Of a stretch of DNA of 40,740 nt, positions 24,227 through 32,666 are shown one piece after another. The translations under genes and the position numbers were made by a program. Location: positions 1 to 40,740 of the forward strand of contig JAKATL010000021.1 of the NCBI GenBank assembly GCA_021827985.1, read 5' to 3'. Every line of letters starts with the position of its first letter. Position 1 is the stretch's first letter. Source of the stretch: a bacterium. GTDB taxonomy: Bacteria > Chloroflexota > Dormibacteria > Aeolococcales > Bog-877. The notes under the pieces were generated by a model, which worked only from the letters and a program-made list of their open reading frames with translations, made no database searches and had not been told where the DNA came from.

Positions 24227-25740
24227 TGGAGCAATCCCCGGCCCTCGAGGCCAGGACCTACGGCAACCTCATCGGCGGGGAGTGGCGTGCGGCGCGCGGA
24301 GGCGACACCTTCGACTCTCTCAATCCGGCCCGCCGGAGCGAGGTCCTGGGTCACTTCGCCCGCGGTTCCGCCCTGGACATCGAGGACGCCGTGTCGGCGG
24401 CGGTGGCGGCTCAGCCCGGTTGGCAGCGCACCCCGATGCCGCTCCGGGCCGAGATCCTGGCGCGGGCTGGGCGGCTCCTGGAGGAGCGCAAGGAGGAGCT
24501 GGGCCGGCTCATGACCCGGGAGATGGGGAAGGTCCTCACAGAGGCGCTGGGCGACGTCCAAGAAGGCATCGACATGGCCAAGTACATGGCCGGCCAGGGC
24601 CGGATGCCGGTGGGGGAGGTGGTCCCCAGCGAGCTTCGGGACAAGCGCTGCTTCGCCGAGCGGGTGCCCATCGGGGTGGTCGGCTGCATCACCCCCTGGA
24701 ATTTTCCCATGGCCATCCCCTGCTGGAAGCTGATGCCGGCGCTGCTGGCCGGCAACGCGGTGGTGTTCAAGCCGGCCGAGGACACCCCCCTGGTGGCCAT
24801 CCGCCTGGCCGAGATCCTGGTCGAGGCCGGCCTGCCCGCGGGGGTGCTCAACCTGGTCACCGGGCTGGGCGACGAGGCCGGTGCCGCCCTGGTGGCCCAC
24901 CCGAGGGTTCGTGCCATCTCCTTCACCGGCTCCATGGAGGTGGGGAACCAGATCGCCGCCACCTGCGGCAAGCTGGGCAAGCGCGTCTCCCTGGAGCTGG
25001 GTGGCAAGAACGCCATGCTGGTGGCGGCGGACGCCGACCTGGACCTGGCGGTGGACGGCGCTCTCTGGGGTGGGTTCGGGACCGCCGGCCAGAGGTGCAC
25101 CGCCACCTCCCGCCTGATCGTCGACCGGCGGGTCTTGGGTGACTTTCAGGAGCGGCTCCTGGATCGGGTGGAGAAGCTCCGCCTGGGCGACGGACTGGAC
25201 CCGGACACCGACGTCGGCCCGGTCATCAACTCCAAGCAGCTGCGGCGGATCCACTCCTACACCGAGATCGGCAAGCAGGAGTCGGCGCGCCTGCTCACCG
25301 GCGGCCAGGTGGCCGAGGACGGGGAGCTGAGCTTGGGGAACTTCTACCGGCCCACGGTCTTCACCGACGTGCGGCCGGAGATGCGCATCGCCCAGGAGGA
25401 GATCTTCGGGCCCACGGTCTCGGTGCTTCCCGCCGAGGACTTGGCGGACGCGGTGCGCATCGCCAACGGCACCCGATACGGGCTCTCGCTGGCGGTGTAC
25501 ACCCGCGACCTCTCTAGGGCCTTCTGGGCGGTGGACCGGCTGGAGTCGGGGATCGTCTATGTCAACGCCCCCACCATCGGAGCCGAGATCCAGCTCCCGT
25601 TCGGCGGGGTGAAGGGCACCGGCAACGGCCACCGGGAGGCGGGGACCACCGCCCTGGACGAGTTCACCGAGTGGAAGACCGTGTACATCGACTACTCCGG
25701 CCGACTTCAGCGGGCCCAGATCGACACCGGGCAGGGCTGA
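24226..25740 (+). CDS. NAD(P)-dependent aldehyde dehydrogenase
   Basis: 504 aa. Oxidises an aldehyde, likely the semialdehyde made by the upstream aminotransferase. Seen: TPWNFPMAIPCWKLMPALLAGNAVVFKPAEDTP, FTGSMEVGN, LELGGKNAML with general-base Glu257, GQRCTATSRL with catalytic Cys291, EEIFGPTV, and a C terminus with FTEWKTVYIDYS. The end pattern is shared with alpha-aminoadipic-semialdehyde/piperideine-6-carboxylate-type dehydrogenases, so lysine or cyclic-amine breakdown is as plausible as GABA use. ATG 24226 overlaps the preceding stop (TGATG) and has GGAGG 7 nt upstream. Confidence 0.93.
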   Translation: MEQSPALEARTYGNLIGGEWRAARGGDTFDSLNPARRSEVLGHFARGSALDIEDAVSAAVAAQPGWQRTPMPLRAEILARAGRLLEERKEELGRLMTREMGKVLTEALGDVQEGIDMAKYMAGQGRMPVGEVVPSELRDKRCFAERVPIGVVGCITPWNFPMAIPCWKLMPALLAGNAVVFKPAEDTPLVAIRLAEILVEAGLPAGVLNLVTGLGDEAGAALVAHPRVRAISFTGSMEVGNQIAATCGKLGKRVSLELGGKNAMLVAADADLDLAVDGALWGGFGTAGQRCTATSRLIVDRRVLGDFQERLLDRVEKLRLGDGLDPDTDVGPVINSKQLRRIHSYTEIGKQESARLLTGGQVAEDGELSLGNFYRPTVFTDVRPEMRIAQEEIFGPTVSVLPAEDLADAVRIANGTRYGLSLAVYTRDLSRAFWAVDRLESGIVYVNAPTIGAEIQLPFGGVKGTGNGHREAGTTALDEFTEWKTVYIDYSGRLQRAQIDTGQG

Positions 25741-25743
25741 GCG

Positions 25744-26943
25744 GTGGTCGACCTGGAGCTGAGCCCCGAGCAGCTGCAGTTCCAGCAGATGCTTCGGGAG
25801 TTCGCCGCCCGGGAGCTGGCGCCGGAGGTGGCGCGGCGCGACCGGGACGCCGAGCCCGACCCCGAGCTCTTCCACAAGCTGAACTCGATCGGACTTCCCG
25901 GGGTGTCCATCCCCCAGCGGTACGGTGGGGCCGGCCTGGACTGGATCGCCCTGGGGCTGGCCTGCGAGGAGCTGGAGTACGTGGACGCCTCCTGCCGCAC
26001 CGCGCTCTCGGTGCACGCGGGTCTGTGCAGCACCGGCGTGTACCAGTGGGGCACCGAGGAGCAGCGGCAACGGCTGCTCCGCCCCCTCGCCGAGGGCCGC
26101 TGGCAGGGTTGCTTCGGCCTGACGGAGCCGGATGCGGGCAGTGACGTCCGGGCACTGCGCACCCGGGCTTACCGGGAAGGGGACACCTACCGCCTCCGGG
26201 GCCAGAAGGTCTGGATCTCCATGGGGGACCAGGCCGACCTGATCCTGGTCTTCGCCACCGTGGACCCCGAGCTGGGGACCAGGGGGATCACCGCGTTCGC
26301 GGTGGAGCGGGGCGCGGCCGGGCCTGGACTGCGCACCGAGCCCATACACAACAAGTACGGCCTCCGCGCCAGCGACACCGCCATCGTCTTCCTGGACGAC
26401 GCCCTGGTAGCGGCCGAGAATCGCATCGGGGAGGAGGGGGAGGGCTTCAAGGTCGCCATGTCCTGCTTGGACAGCGGGCGCTACTGCGTCGCCAGCGGGG
26501 CCGCCGGCACCATTCGTGCCTGCCTGGACATGAGCGTCGCCTACGCCCGGCAGCGGCAGGTTCAGGGGCAGGAGATCGGGCGCTTCCAGCTGGTCCAGCA
26601 GATGGTGGCCCAGATGGCTCGCGACTACGACATCGCCCGGCTGCTCTGGCTCCGGGCCGGGTGGGCCAAGAACCGGGGGTTGCGCAGCTCGCGGGAGTCG
26701 GCACTCGCCAAGTGGGTCAACTCCGAGCGGGCCAACCGCTGTGCCGATGACGCGCTGCAGGTCCAGGGGGCGACTGGCTTCAGCGAGGAGAGCCCCGCGG
26801 CCCGCTACCTGCGCAACAGCCGGGCCACCCTCATCTACGAGGGGACCAGGGAGGTGCAGACCCAGCTGGCCGGGGAGTATGCGCTGGGATACCGCCAGGA
26901 CCGGCCGGTGCGCTGCCCGCTCCCGTCCTGGCCCAACGAGTAG
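25744..26943 (+). CDS. Acyl-CoA dehydrogenase
   Basis: 399 aa, normal length. An FAD enzyme introducing an alpha-beta double bond into acyl-CoA. Seen: an all-alpha N terminus (LSPEQLQFQQMLREFAARELAPEVARRD), middle beta domain with CFGLTEPDAGSDVRALRTRA and VWISMGDQADLILVFA, and a C-terminal helical domain with YCVASGAAGTIRACLDMSVAYARQR, LQVQGATGFSEE, and YEGTREVQ, where Glu366 aligns with the catalytic base. Glutaryl-CoA-type or medium/short-chain specificity cannot be decided. GTG 25744 lies 3 nt after the aldehyde dehydrogenase stop, so the two genes are certainly in one operon. Confidence 0.92.
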   Translation: MVDLELSPEQLQFQQMLREFAARELAPEVARRDRDAEPDPELFHKLNSIGLPGVSIPQRYGGAGLDWIALGLACEELEYVDASCRTALSVHAGLCSTGVYQWGTEEQRQRLLRPLAEGRWQGCFGLTEPDAGSDVRALRTRAYREGDTYRLRGQKVWISMGDQADLILVFATVDPELGTRGITAFAVERGAAGPGLRTEPIHNKYGLRASDTAIVFLDDALVAAENRIGEEGEGFKVAMSCLDSGRYCVASGAAGTIRACLDMSVAYARQRQVQGQEIGRFQLVQQMVAQMARDYDIARLLWLRAGWAKNRGLRSSRESALAKWVNSERANRCADDALQVQGATGFSEESPAARYLRNSRATLIYEGTREVQTQLAGEYALGYRQDRPVRCPLPSWPNE

Positions 26944-26955
26944 CCGCCGAGCGCC

Positions 26956-27807
26956 ATGCTCCCCCTTCCTCCGCTGCCCGCAGCAGCCGCCGCCGGCTGG
27001 CAGGAGCACCTTTTGGAGCGTCCGCAGGGCCCGCTCCGCTACGTGACCGCCGGGACCGGCCTTCCCCTGGTCCTCTGCCACGGATTCATCGGCTCGGCGG
27101 AGAACTTCGAGAGCTGGGTGGAGAGGCTGAGCCGAATCCGGACGCTCGTCATCCCCGACCTTCCCGGCTTCGGAGCGTCAGCGCCGCTGCCCGGGGCCCA
27201 TCGCAGCCGGGACCTGGCCCGGGAGGTGCGAGCGCTGCTCGACCATCTCGGGGTGGGGGAGTTCGAGGCGGGGGGGCTCTGCCTCGGCTCCACGGTGGCG
27301 CTGGAGCTGGCCGCGGGCGACCTGCGCCGGGTGCGGGCGCTTCTGCTCCACACCCCGCTGCTGTCCCCCCAGCTCACCTCGCCGACTTTCCGGGTGCAGG
27401 TGGCCGCCCTCGCGGTCCCCGGGGTGTTCGCGGCTCTGGGGGCGGTCGGTCGCTGGCGCCCGCTGGCCGATCTCTACCGGCGCGTCCTGGTCGAGGGCGG
27501 CGAGGAGATCGACGAGCGCTCGGCTCAGGTGAATTTCGACAACCAGCTTCGGGCCAACCCGCGCGCGGCCCGGGAGTGGCTTCGGGACGGCGCCCGGCTG
27601 GACTTCCGGCCCTTCCTCCGGCGGATGCCCCGCCCGGTGGCGGTACTGGCGGCGGCCGACGACCACCTTCTGCGGGTGGATCGGCTCCGGGACTTCTGCG
27701 CTCCGCTGGCGCAGGTTCGGCTCCGGCTGCTGCCCGCGGCCGGCCACGGTTGGAGCCCTGAGTTCATGGTCCGACAGGTGGCGGCGCTGGAGGAGCTTCT
27801 GGCCTGA
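26956..27807 (+). CDS. Alpha/beta hydrolase with a cysteine nucleophile
   Basis: 283 aa. Alpha/beta hydrolase fold: LVLCHGFIGSAENFESW with the oxyanion HG, DLPGFGAS, the nucleophile elbow GLCLG with Cys109 in place of the usual Ser, an acidic residue in AAADDHLL (Asp235 or Asp236), and His264 in AAGHGWSPEF. The cap domain runs about residues 140-215. A Cys at the elbow is known from dienelactone hydrolases, but the overall sequence resembles lipase/epoxide-hydrolase-like enzymes. It is the fourth gene of the catabolic operon (12 bp from the dehydrogenase stop). Substrate unknown; thioester or lactone hydrolysis would fit the setting. Confidence 0.85.
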   Translation: MLPLPPLPAAAAAGWQEHLLERPQGPLRYVTAGTGLPLVLCHGFIGSAENFESWVERLSRIRTLVIPDLPGFGASAPLPGAHRSRDLAREVRALLDHLGVGEFEAGGLCLGSTVALELAAGDLRRVRALLLHTPLLSPQLTSPTFRVQVAALAVPGVFAALGAVGRWRPLADLYRRVLVEGGEEIDERSAQVNFDNQLRANPRAAREWLRDGARLDFRPFLRRMPRPVAVLAAADDHLLRVDRLRDFCAPLAQVRLRLLPAAGHGWSPEFMVRQVAALEELLA

Positions 27808-27812
27808 GCCGG

Positions 27813-28382
27813 ATGGTGCTCTTCGTGGCTGCCGCCGTCCCCCTGACGGATGCCTCCCTAAGCTGGCTCCGGGAGGTCGCCCGCGCCGCGCCCGAGTCCC
27901 GGGTGGTGCGGGGCGAGGGGCTTCATCTGACCCTGCGCTACCTCGGCCCCACGGACTGCGAGGACCCCTCGGGACTGGCGGCCGAGTTGGGGAGACTGGT
28001 CGTCGACGCTGGGCCGTTCCCGGTCCGCCTGGAGGGGATCGGCGCCTTTCCCAGCCTCGGGCGACCCCGGGCCATCTGGGTCGGGGTCACGGAGGGCAGG
28101 GCCGAACTGGTACACCTGGGCCGGCTCCTGGCCCCGGGTGAGCCGGAGATCACGCCGCACTGCACCCTGGCCCGAGTTGGTGGCAAGATCTCGCCCACCT
28201 CCCGGGACCGGCTCCGAGAGCTGGAGAGAGTCGGTCTGGCGCCCCTCGAGTTCCGCTGCGCTTCGGTGGGGCTGTTCGAGTCCCGCACCGCTCCCCGCGG
28301 TCCAGCCCAGTACCGGTGTCTGGGGGAGCTGCTCCCATCCGGCTCAGCGGCCGAACGGACGTCCCCAGAAGGGATCGAGTAG
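27813..28382 (+). CDS. thpR: RNA 2',3'-cyclic phosphodiesterase (2'-5' RNA ligase family)
   Basis: 189 aa. A 2H phosphoesterase opening 2',3'-cyclic phosphates, also called 2'-5' RNA ligase. Seen: LFVAAAVP strand, HLTLRYLG with HxT (His38), IGAFPSLGRPRAIWVGV, and PHCTLARVG with the second HxT (His116), plus LFESRTAPRGPAQYRCL, a typical end. Both catalytic histidines are present. It starts 5 nt after the hydrolase stop, so it is co-transcribed with the catabolic operon although the function appears unrelated. Its last 39 bp overlap the 3' end of the convergent - strand gene. Confidence 0.92.
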   Translation: MVLFVAAAVPLTDASLSWLREVARAAPESRVVRGEGLHLTLRYLGPTDCEDPSGLAAELGRLVVDAGPFPVRLEGIGAFPSLGRPRAIWVGVTEGRAELVHLGRLLAPGEPEITPHCTLARVGGKISPTSRDRLRELERVGLAPLEFRCASVGLFESRTAPRGPAQYRCLGELLPSGSAAERTSPEGIE

Positions 28383-29072
28383 GGGATACCTGCCGGACCG
28401 GCAGAGCTCCCGCAACCGCCGCCGAAAGGCCGCCACCTCCCGTCGATCCAGGAGCTCGAGGAGGCCGGCCTGCAGCGCGCCGAGCCGGCTGCGGTCACCG
28501 AGGAGCGAGGCCAGGTCGGCCATGGTGGCCTGCGGCACCGCCTCGCCGCCCAGATCGGCGAGGACGGTTCGCAGCTTGAACTCCGGGCTGAAGGTGACGC
28601 CGTGATCGATCCCGCGCAGGTGCAGTTGGGGATCGAGCAGCAGGTGCGCCGCTTTGCGGTCGCCGTTGTTGACCAGCACGTCCAGGGCCGCGACGCGGCG
28701 GAGCTCCTCCTCCAGCCGGAGGGGTTCCGGGGCGGCGTCCTCGGGTGGCTCTGCCACCCACTCCTGCATCGACCCCGGGCCGAGCGGCCCGTCCCGGCGG
28801 GCCACCGTGGGAGGTACCAGCCCCCAACCCAGCGCCCTGTCCACCAGGTAAGTGGCGGCCTCCCTCCGGTACAGGGTCTGGGGCGGGAAGTCCCACAGTG
28901 GACGCTCCCCGCGGGCCGGCTTGTACACCGCGGTGAGCGCCGCGCCGCCCATCTCCAGCCGCACCTGAAAGACCCGGTTGCTGCCCGCCACCACCTCGGC
29001 GATTCTGGTCACCTCGCCGCGCGCCAGAATGGACTCCGTCCCCGCCATGTCGCTAGGCCGCGCCTCAACCAT
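28344..29072 (-). CDS. SCO1664-family protein, phosphatidylinositol-kinase-like fold
   Basis: 242 aa. Matches the TIGR03843/SCO1664 family, mostly known from actinobacteria, with a PI3/4-kinase-like fold and no firmly established substrate. Seen: VFQVRLEMGGAALTAVYKPARGERPLWDFP as the nucleotide-binding N lobe (conserved Lys), LGWGLVPPTVARRDGPLGPGSMQEW, DVLVNNGDRKAAHLLL as the catalytic-loop-like motif, and GIDHGVTFSPEFKLRTVLADL as the metal-binding-like segment. ATG 29072 starts in front of the family-like N terminus; an in-frame start at 29174 would add 34 residues. Convergent with thpR, overlapping it by 39 bp. Kinase activity is inferred from fold only. Confidence 0.83.
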   Translation of the reverse strand: MVEARPSDMAGTESILARGEVTRIAEVVAGSNRVFQVRLEMGGAALTAVYKPARGERPLWDFPPQTLYRREAATYLVDRALGWGLVPPTVARRDGPLGPGSMQEWVAEPPEDAAPEPLRLEEELRRVAALDVLVNNGDRKAAHLLLDPQLHLRGIDHGVTFSPEFKLRTVLADLGGEAVPQATMADLASLLGDRSRLGALQAGLLELLDRREVAAFRRRLRELCRSGRYPLLDPFWGRPFGR

Positions 29073-29146
29073 CTGATCCAAGAGGTTATCGGCCCCGGCC
29101 GACGGTCCGGAGATCGTCTCTAATGCAGGCGGCTCCCGCGATCGGC

Positions 29147-29152
29147 CACAAT
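29147..29152 (+). promoter_or_regulatory. Possible -10 box of the DedA unit
   Basis: CACAAT ends 7 nt before the ATG of a 15-codon reading frame. It lacks the first T of TANNNT, so confidence is low. Confidence 0.3.
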
Positions 29153-29159
29153 AGAGGGG

Positions 29160-29207
29160 ATGCACCTCCCCCACCAGGGACCTGCGGGCGGGGATGGTCG
29201 GCCGTGA
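29160..29207 (+). CDS. Possible 15-residue upstream ORF coupled to dedA
   Basis: ATG 29160 opens M-H-L-P-H-Q-G-P-A-G-G-D-G-R-P and stops at TGA 29205-29207, which overlaps the GTG start of the DedA gene (GTGA). Such an arrangement would let ribosomes on a leaderless mRNA reinitiate at dedA, which has no strong ribosome binding site of its own. Only geometry supports this. Confidence 0.35.
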   Translation: MHLPHQGPAGGDGRP

Positions 29208-29818
29208 TCCAGGGGCTGGAACACTTCCTGACCGTCGCCGGTTACCTGGCGCTCTTCCTCCTCACCGTGGCCCAGTGCTGTGGTTTCCCCGTCTCCAGTG
29301 AGGTGGTGCTGCCCTTCGCCGGGGTTCTGGTCTCCACCGGGACTCTGGCGCTGCTGCCGGCGGTGGTGGTCGCCCTGGCGGCGGAGCTGGTGGGCGGCCT
29401 TGTCGCCTACGGGGTGGCCGCCTTCGTGGGACGGGCGGCCCTGGTGGGATTCGGCCAGCGCTTCAAGCTCAAGGAGAGCCACTTCGAGGCGGCCGAGCGT
29501 TTCTATGAGCGCCGCGGGGTGGCCGCGGTGGCCATCGGCCGGGTGCTCCCGGTGGTGCGCAGCTACACCTCGTTCCCGGCCGGATTCGCCAGGATGCCAC
29601 TGCGCCTGTTCATCCCTGCCACCCTCGCCGGGGCCCTGGTCTGGGACGTGGGGCTGATCGTGGCGGGGATGGAGCTGGGCAAGCACTTCTCGGAGATCGG
29701 CAAGGTCATCAAGCCACTGGAGTACGTCATCGCGGTTCTGGTGGTCCTGGCAATCCTCTACCTGGTCTACCGCTACATCAACCGTCCCGTCCAGAAGGCC
29801 GCCGATCGGGAGCTGTAG
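29204..29818 (+). CDS. DedA family membrane protein
   Basis: 204 aa with about five hydrophobic segments. DedA proteins act as lipid scramblases or flippases (e.g. of undecaprenyl phosphate) in bacterial membranes. Seen: LEHFLTVAGYLALFLLTVAQCCGFPVSSEVVLPFAG (usual GFPVPSE), FYERRGVAAVAIGRVLPVVRSYTSFPAGFARM with conserved Arg and Pro, and a C-terminal helix-plus-basic tail. GTG 29204 gives the family N terminus; the frame is open to ATG 29123, but those extra residues are polar and proline-rich, unlike DedA. It links loosely to the lipid-carrier theme of region 2. Confidence 0.87.
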   Translation: MIQGLEHFLTVAGYLALFLLTVAQCCGFPVSSEVVLPFAGVLVSTGTLALLPAVVVALAAELVGGLVAYGVAAFVGRAALVGFGQRFKLKESHFEAAERFYERRGVAAVAIGRVLPVVRSYTSFPAGFARMPLRLFIPATLAGALVWDVGLIVAGMELGKHFSEIGKVIKPLEYVIAVLVVLAILYLVYRYINRPVQKAADREL

Positions 29819-29824
29819 TAGACT
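29819..29824 (+). promoter_or_regulatory. -10-like box before the MFS-kinase fusion gene
   Basis: TAGACT ends 9 nt before GTG 29834. The same TAGACT with 9-nt spacing occurs before the second ArsR-rhodanese gene at 36946. Confidence 0.4.
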
Positions 29825-29833
29825 CACCTTAAC

Positions 29834-32221
29834 GTGAGCGTAAACCCCGTGGCGGCGAGTGCCAGCCGCCCCGACCGCTACAAGTGGATCGCCCTCTCCA
29901 ACACCACCTTGGGGGTGCTGATGGCGGTGGTGAACTCGTCCATCGTGCTGATCTCGCTGCCCGCCATCTTCCGCGGGATCCACGTGAACCCCCTGGCTCC
30001 CGCCAACGTCAGCCTCCTCCTCTGGATGCTCATGGGCTACATGGTGGTCACCGCCGTGCTGGTGGTCAGCCTGGGGCGGGTGGGGGACATCTTCGGCCGG
30101 GTGCGCATGTACAACTTAGGGTTCCTGGTCTTCACCGTGGCCTCCATCGGGCTCTCAGTGGTGTTCTTCCAGGGCACCACCGCTGCCCTGACGCTCATCG
30201 GCCTCAGGGTGGTACAGGGGGTGGGTGGGGCCCTCCTGATGGCCAACTCAGCCGCCATCCTGACCGACGCTTTCCCCAGCAACCAGCGGGGCATGGCCCT
30301 TGGCATCAACGTGGTCGCGGGCATCTCCGGATCCTTCATCGGGCTGGTGCTGGGCGGCCTGCTCTCCGGTGTCGACTGGCACCTGGTCTTCCTGGTCTCC
30401 GTCCCGCTCGGGCTCTTCGGGACGGTCTGGGCCTACCTCAAGCTCCGGGAGATCGGGGTCGTGAAGAGGGCCAGGATCGACTGGCTGGGGAACGTGACCT
30501 TCGCGGTGGGGCTGATCTCCGTCCTGGTGGGCATCACCTATGGCATCCAGCCCTACGGCGGCAGCAGCATGGGTTGGACCAATCCCGAGGTGCTGGTCGA
30601 GATCCTCGGCGGTCTGCTGGTGCTGGGCCTCTTCGTCTTGATCGAACGCCGCACGGAGGAGCCGATGTTCAACCTCGGCCTCTTCCGGATCCGGGCCTTC
30701 ACCGCCGGGAACCTCGCCTCGCTCCTGGCCTCCATCGGTAGGGGCGGGCTGATGTTCATGCTGATCATCTGGCTGCAGGGGATCTGGCTGCCGCTGCACG
30801 GCTTCAACTTCGTGGAGACCCCGCTCTGGTCGGCTATCTACATGCTCCCGCTGACCGCCGGTTTCCTGGTGGCCGGCCCCTTCTCCGGCTACCTCTCGGA
30901 TCGGTATGGCGCCCGCCCGTTCGCCACCGGCGGGATGCTGGGGGCGGCGGTGAGCTTCGGCCTCCTCTCCCTCCTTCCCGCCGACTTCTCCTATCCGGTC
31001 TTCGGGGCGCTCCTCTTCGTCAACGGCTTCGCCATGGGCATGTTCTCGGCGCCCAACACGGCGGGCATCATGAATTCGGTCCCGGCGGAGCAGCGGGGGG
31101 CGGCCTCGGGGATGCGCTCCACCTTCCAGAACTCGGGCATGACGCTTTCGATCGGGCTGTTCTTCACCCTCATGGTCCTGGGGCTGGCGTCGGCCCTGCC
31201 CTCTTCCCTCTACCACGGGCTGCTCCAGCAAGGGGTCCCGCAGGCGGACGCGGCCCGGATCTCACACCTCCCTCCCGTGGGGAGCCTGTTCGCCGCCTTT
31301 TTGGGCTACAACCCCATGGCGAGCCTCCTGGGGCCGGTCCTGGGCCACCTGCCCGCCTCGCACGTGGCGGTCCTAACCGGGCGCAGCTTTTTCCCCGATC
31401 TCATCTCCCGTCCCTTCATGACCGGAATGCGGGTCACCTTCTACTTCTCCGCGGCCATGATGCTGGTGGCCGCAGCCGCATCCTGGATGCGCGGGAAGCG
31501 CTACGTCCACGATGAGCAGCGGCTGGAGGCGGTGGCGGCGGTCGGGCATCCGGCGCTTCATGCCTCCACCCCCACAGGCACGGTACGGACCATCACCATC
31601 TCGGCCAGCTACGGCGCCGGCGGCGACGAGGTCAGCCGCCGGGTGGCCGAGCTGCTCTCCCTGCCGTTCCTCGATCGGGCGATTCCAGTTGAGGTGGCCG
31701 AGGAGCTGGCCACCCCACTCGACCAGGTTCTCTCCGAGGAGGCCTCGGGCCACAACGGGGTAGGGGACGTGCTCGCGGGGCTAGCGCGCGGGGTCGGCCC
31801 GGTGGCACCGAGCCCGGCCAACGACGCGGAGGGGGAGGGGAACGCGGAGCGCTTCCGCCGCCAGACGGAGGCGGTGATCCGCCGGCTGGCTGCCCAGGGC
31901 GGGGTGATACTTGGCCGGGGGGCGGCGATCATCCTCGCCGATCGGGACGACGTCCTCCGGGTCCGGCTGGACGGACCGGCCGAGCGCCGGGTCCAGCGGG
32001 TGGCGGAGCTGACCGGGATCGACCTGGCGACGGCGAGGCGGGATCAGCGTCACACGGATCGGGCCCGGCAGGTCTACCTGCGCCACTTCTACGATGCCGA
32101 CCCCGCGGATCCCGGCCTTTACGACGTGTGGATCGACACCACCGCGGTGGGTCCGGACGCTGCCGCTCGGATGATTGTGGAAGCGGTCCGAGGGAGGGTG
32201 CCCAGTGCCGTCATCAGCTGA
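29834..32221 (+). CDS. MFS exporter fused to a cytidylate-kinase-like domain
   Basis: 795 aa. Residues about 20-555 form a 14-TM-type (DHA2-like) major facilitator: [50 protein letters not shown] (motif A-like), and [18 protein letters not shown]. After a linker the protein changes to a soluble domain from about 583: [25 protein letters not shown] (P-loop-like GAGG at 594-597), [11 protein letters not shown] (about 692-702), [11 protein letters not shown] and [17 protein letters not shown]. This matches the cytidylate-kinase-like family 2 (Cytidylate_kin_2). One uninterrupted frame spans both halves. A drug or nucleotide exporter with attached NMP-kinase-like or sensor domain is inferred; substrate unknown. 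Followed by an overlapping MerR gene. Confidence 0.9.
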   Translation: MSVNPVAASASRPDRYKWIALSNTTLGVLMAVVNSSIVLISLPAIFRGIHVNPLAPANVSLLLWMLMGYMVVTAVLVVSLGRVGDIFGRVRMYNLGFLVFTVASIGLSVVFFQGTTAALTLIGLRVVQGVGGALLMANSAAILTDAFPSNQRGMALGINVVAGISGSFIGLVLGGLLSGVDWHLVFLVSVPLGLFGTVWAYLKLREIGVVKRARIDWLGNVTFAVGLISVLVGITYGIQPYGGSSMGWTNPEVLVEILGGLLVLGLFVLIERRTEEPMFNLGLFRIRAFTAGNLASLLASIGRGGLMFMLIIWLQGIWLPLHGFNFVETPLWSAIYMLPLTAGFLVAGPFSGYLSDRYGARPFATGGMLGAAVSFGLLSLLPADFSYPVFGALLFVNGFAMGMFSAPNTAGIMNSVPAEQRGAASGMRSTFQNSGMTLSIGLFFTLMVLGLASALPSSLYHGLLQQGVPQADAARISHLPPVGSLFAAFLGYNPMASLLGPVLGHLPASHVAVLTGRSFFPDLISRPFMTGMRVTFYFSAAMMLVAAAASWMRGKRYVHDEQRLEAVAAVGHPALHASTPTGTVRTITISASYGAGGDEVSRRVAELLSLPFLDRAIPVEVAEELATPLDQVLSEEASGHNGVGDVLAGLARGVGPVAPSPANDAEGEGNAERFRRQTEAVIRRLAAQGGVILGRGAAIILADRDDVLRVRLDGPAERRVQRVAELTGIDLATARRDQRHTDRARQVYLRHFYDADPADPGLYDVWIDTTAVGPDAAARMIVEAVRGRVPSAVIS

Positions 32222-32666
32222 TTCCCTGGCCGGCCAGGTGCTGAGGATCGGGGAGGTGGCCGCCATGACCGGGGTGACCACCCGCACCCTCCGCTATTAC
32301 GAAGAGATCGGGCTCATCTCCCCCTGCTCCCGTCTCAGCGGCGGGCAGGAGCGCCGCTACACCCAGGTGACCGTGGCCCGGGTGCGTCGCATTCGGGAGC
32401 TCCAGGAGGTGTTGGGCTCCGGGCTTTCCGAGATCCGCGAGGCGCTGCTCGCCGAGGACCGCATGGAGGCCCTGCGGCAGGCCTACCGGCGCAGCACCTC
32501 GCGGGCGGGGCAGGCCAAGGTGCTGCGCGAGGCGGTCGAGGTGGCCGAGCGCCAGCTGGCCCAGGTCCAGCGACGCCAGGACCAGCTGGGAAAGCTCCGC
32601 GAGGAACTCGAGGAGCGGCGCACCCGGCATCTCCGGCGCTTGTCCGACCTGGAGGGAGAGGACTAG
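32205..32666 (+). CDS. MerR family transcriptional regulator
   Basis: 153 aa. DNA-binding winged helix at the N terminus: [28 protein letters not shown] (the canonical MerR pattern), then [33 protein letters not shown], and a long coiled-coil dimerisation helix to the end (about residues 95-150). There is no C-terminal cysteine-rich metal site; no ligand is apparent. GTG 32205 has GGGAGGG 6 nt upstream and lies inside the end of the MFS-kinase gene (17-nt overlap), so it likely controls that gene. MerR regulators next to MFS exporters often sense the exported drug; that is inference. Confidence 0.9.
   Translation: MPSSADSLAGQVLRIGEVAAMTGVTTRTLRYYEEIGLISPCSRLSGGQERRYTQVTVARVRRIRELQEVLGSGLSEIREALLAEDRMEALRQAYRRSTSRAGQAKVLREAVEVAERQLAQVQRRQDQLGKLREELEERRTRHLRRLSDLEGED

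Noticed and set aside
23713..27081. 1122-codon open frame on the - strand opposite the aminotransferase operon
   Set aside because: Despite its length it runs antisense to four genes with intact catalytic motifs, and its translation is low-complexity with no recognisable domain.
29123..29203. N-terminal extension of the DedA protein from ATG 29123
   Set aside because: The extra 27 residues are polar and proline-rich, unlike DedA N termini, and overlap the likely promoter; GTG 29204 fits the family.
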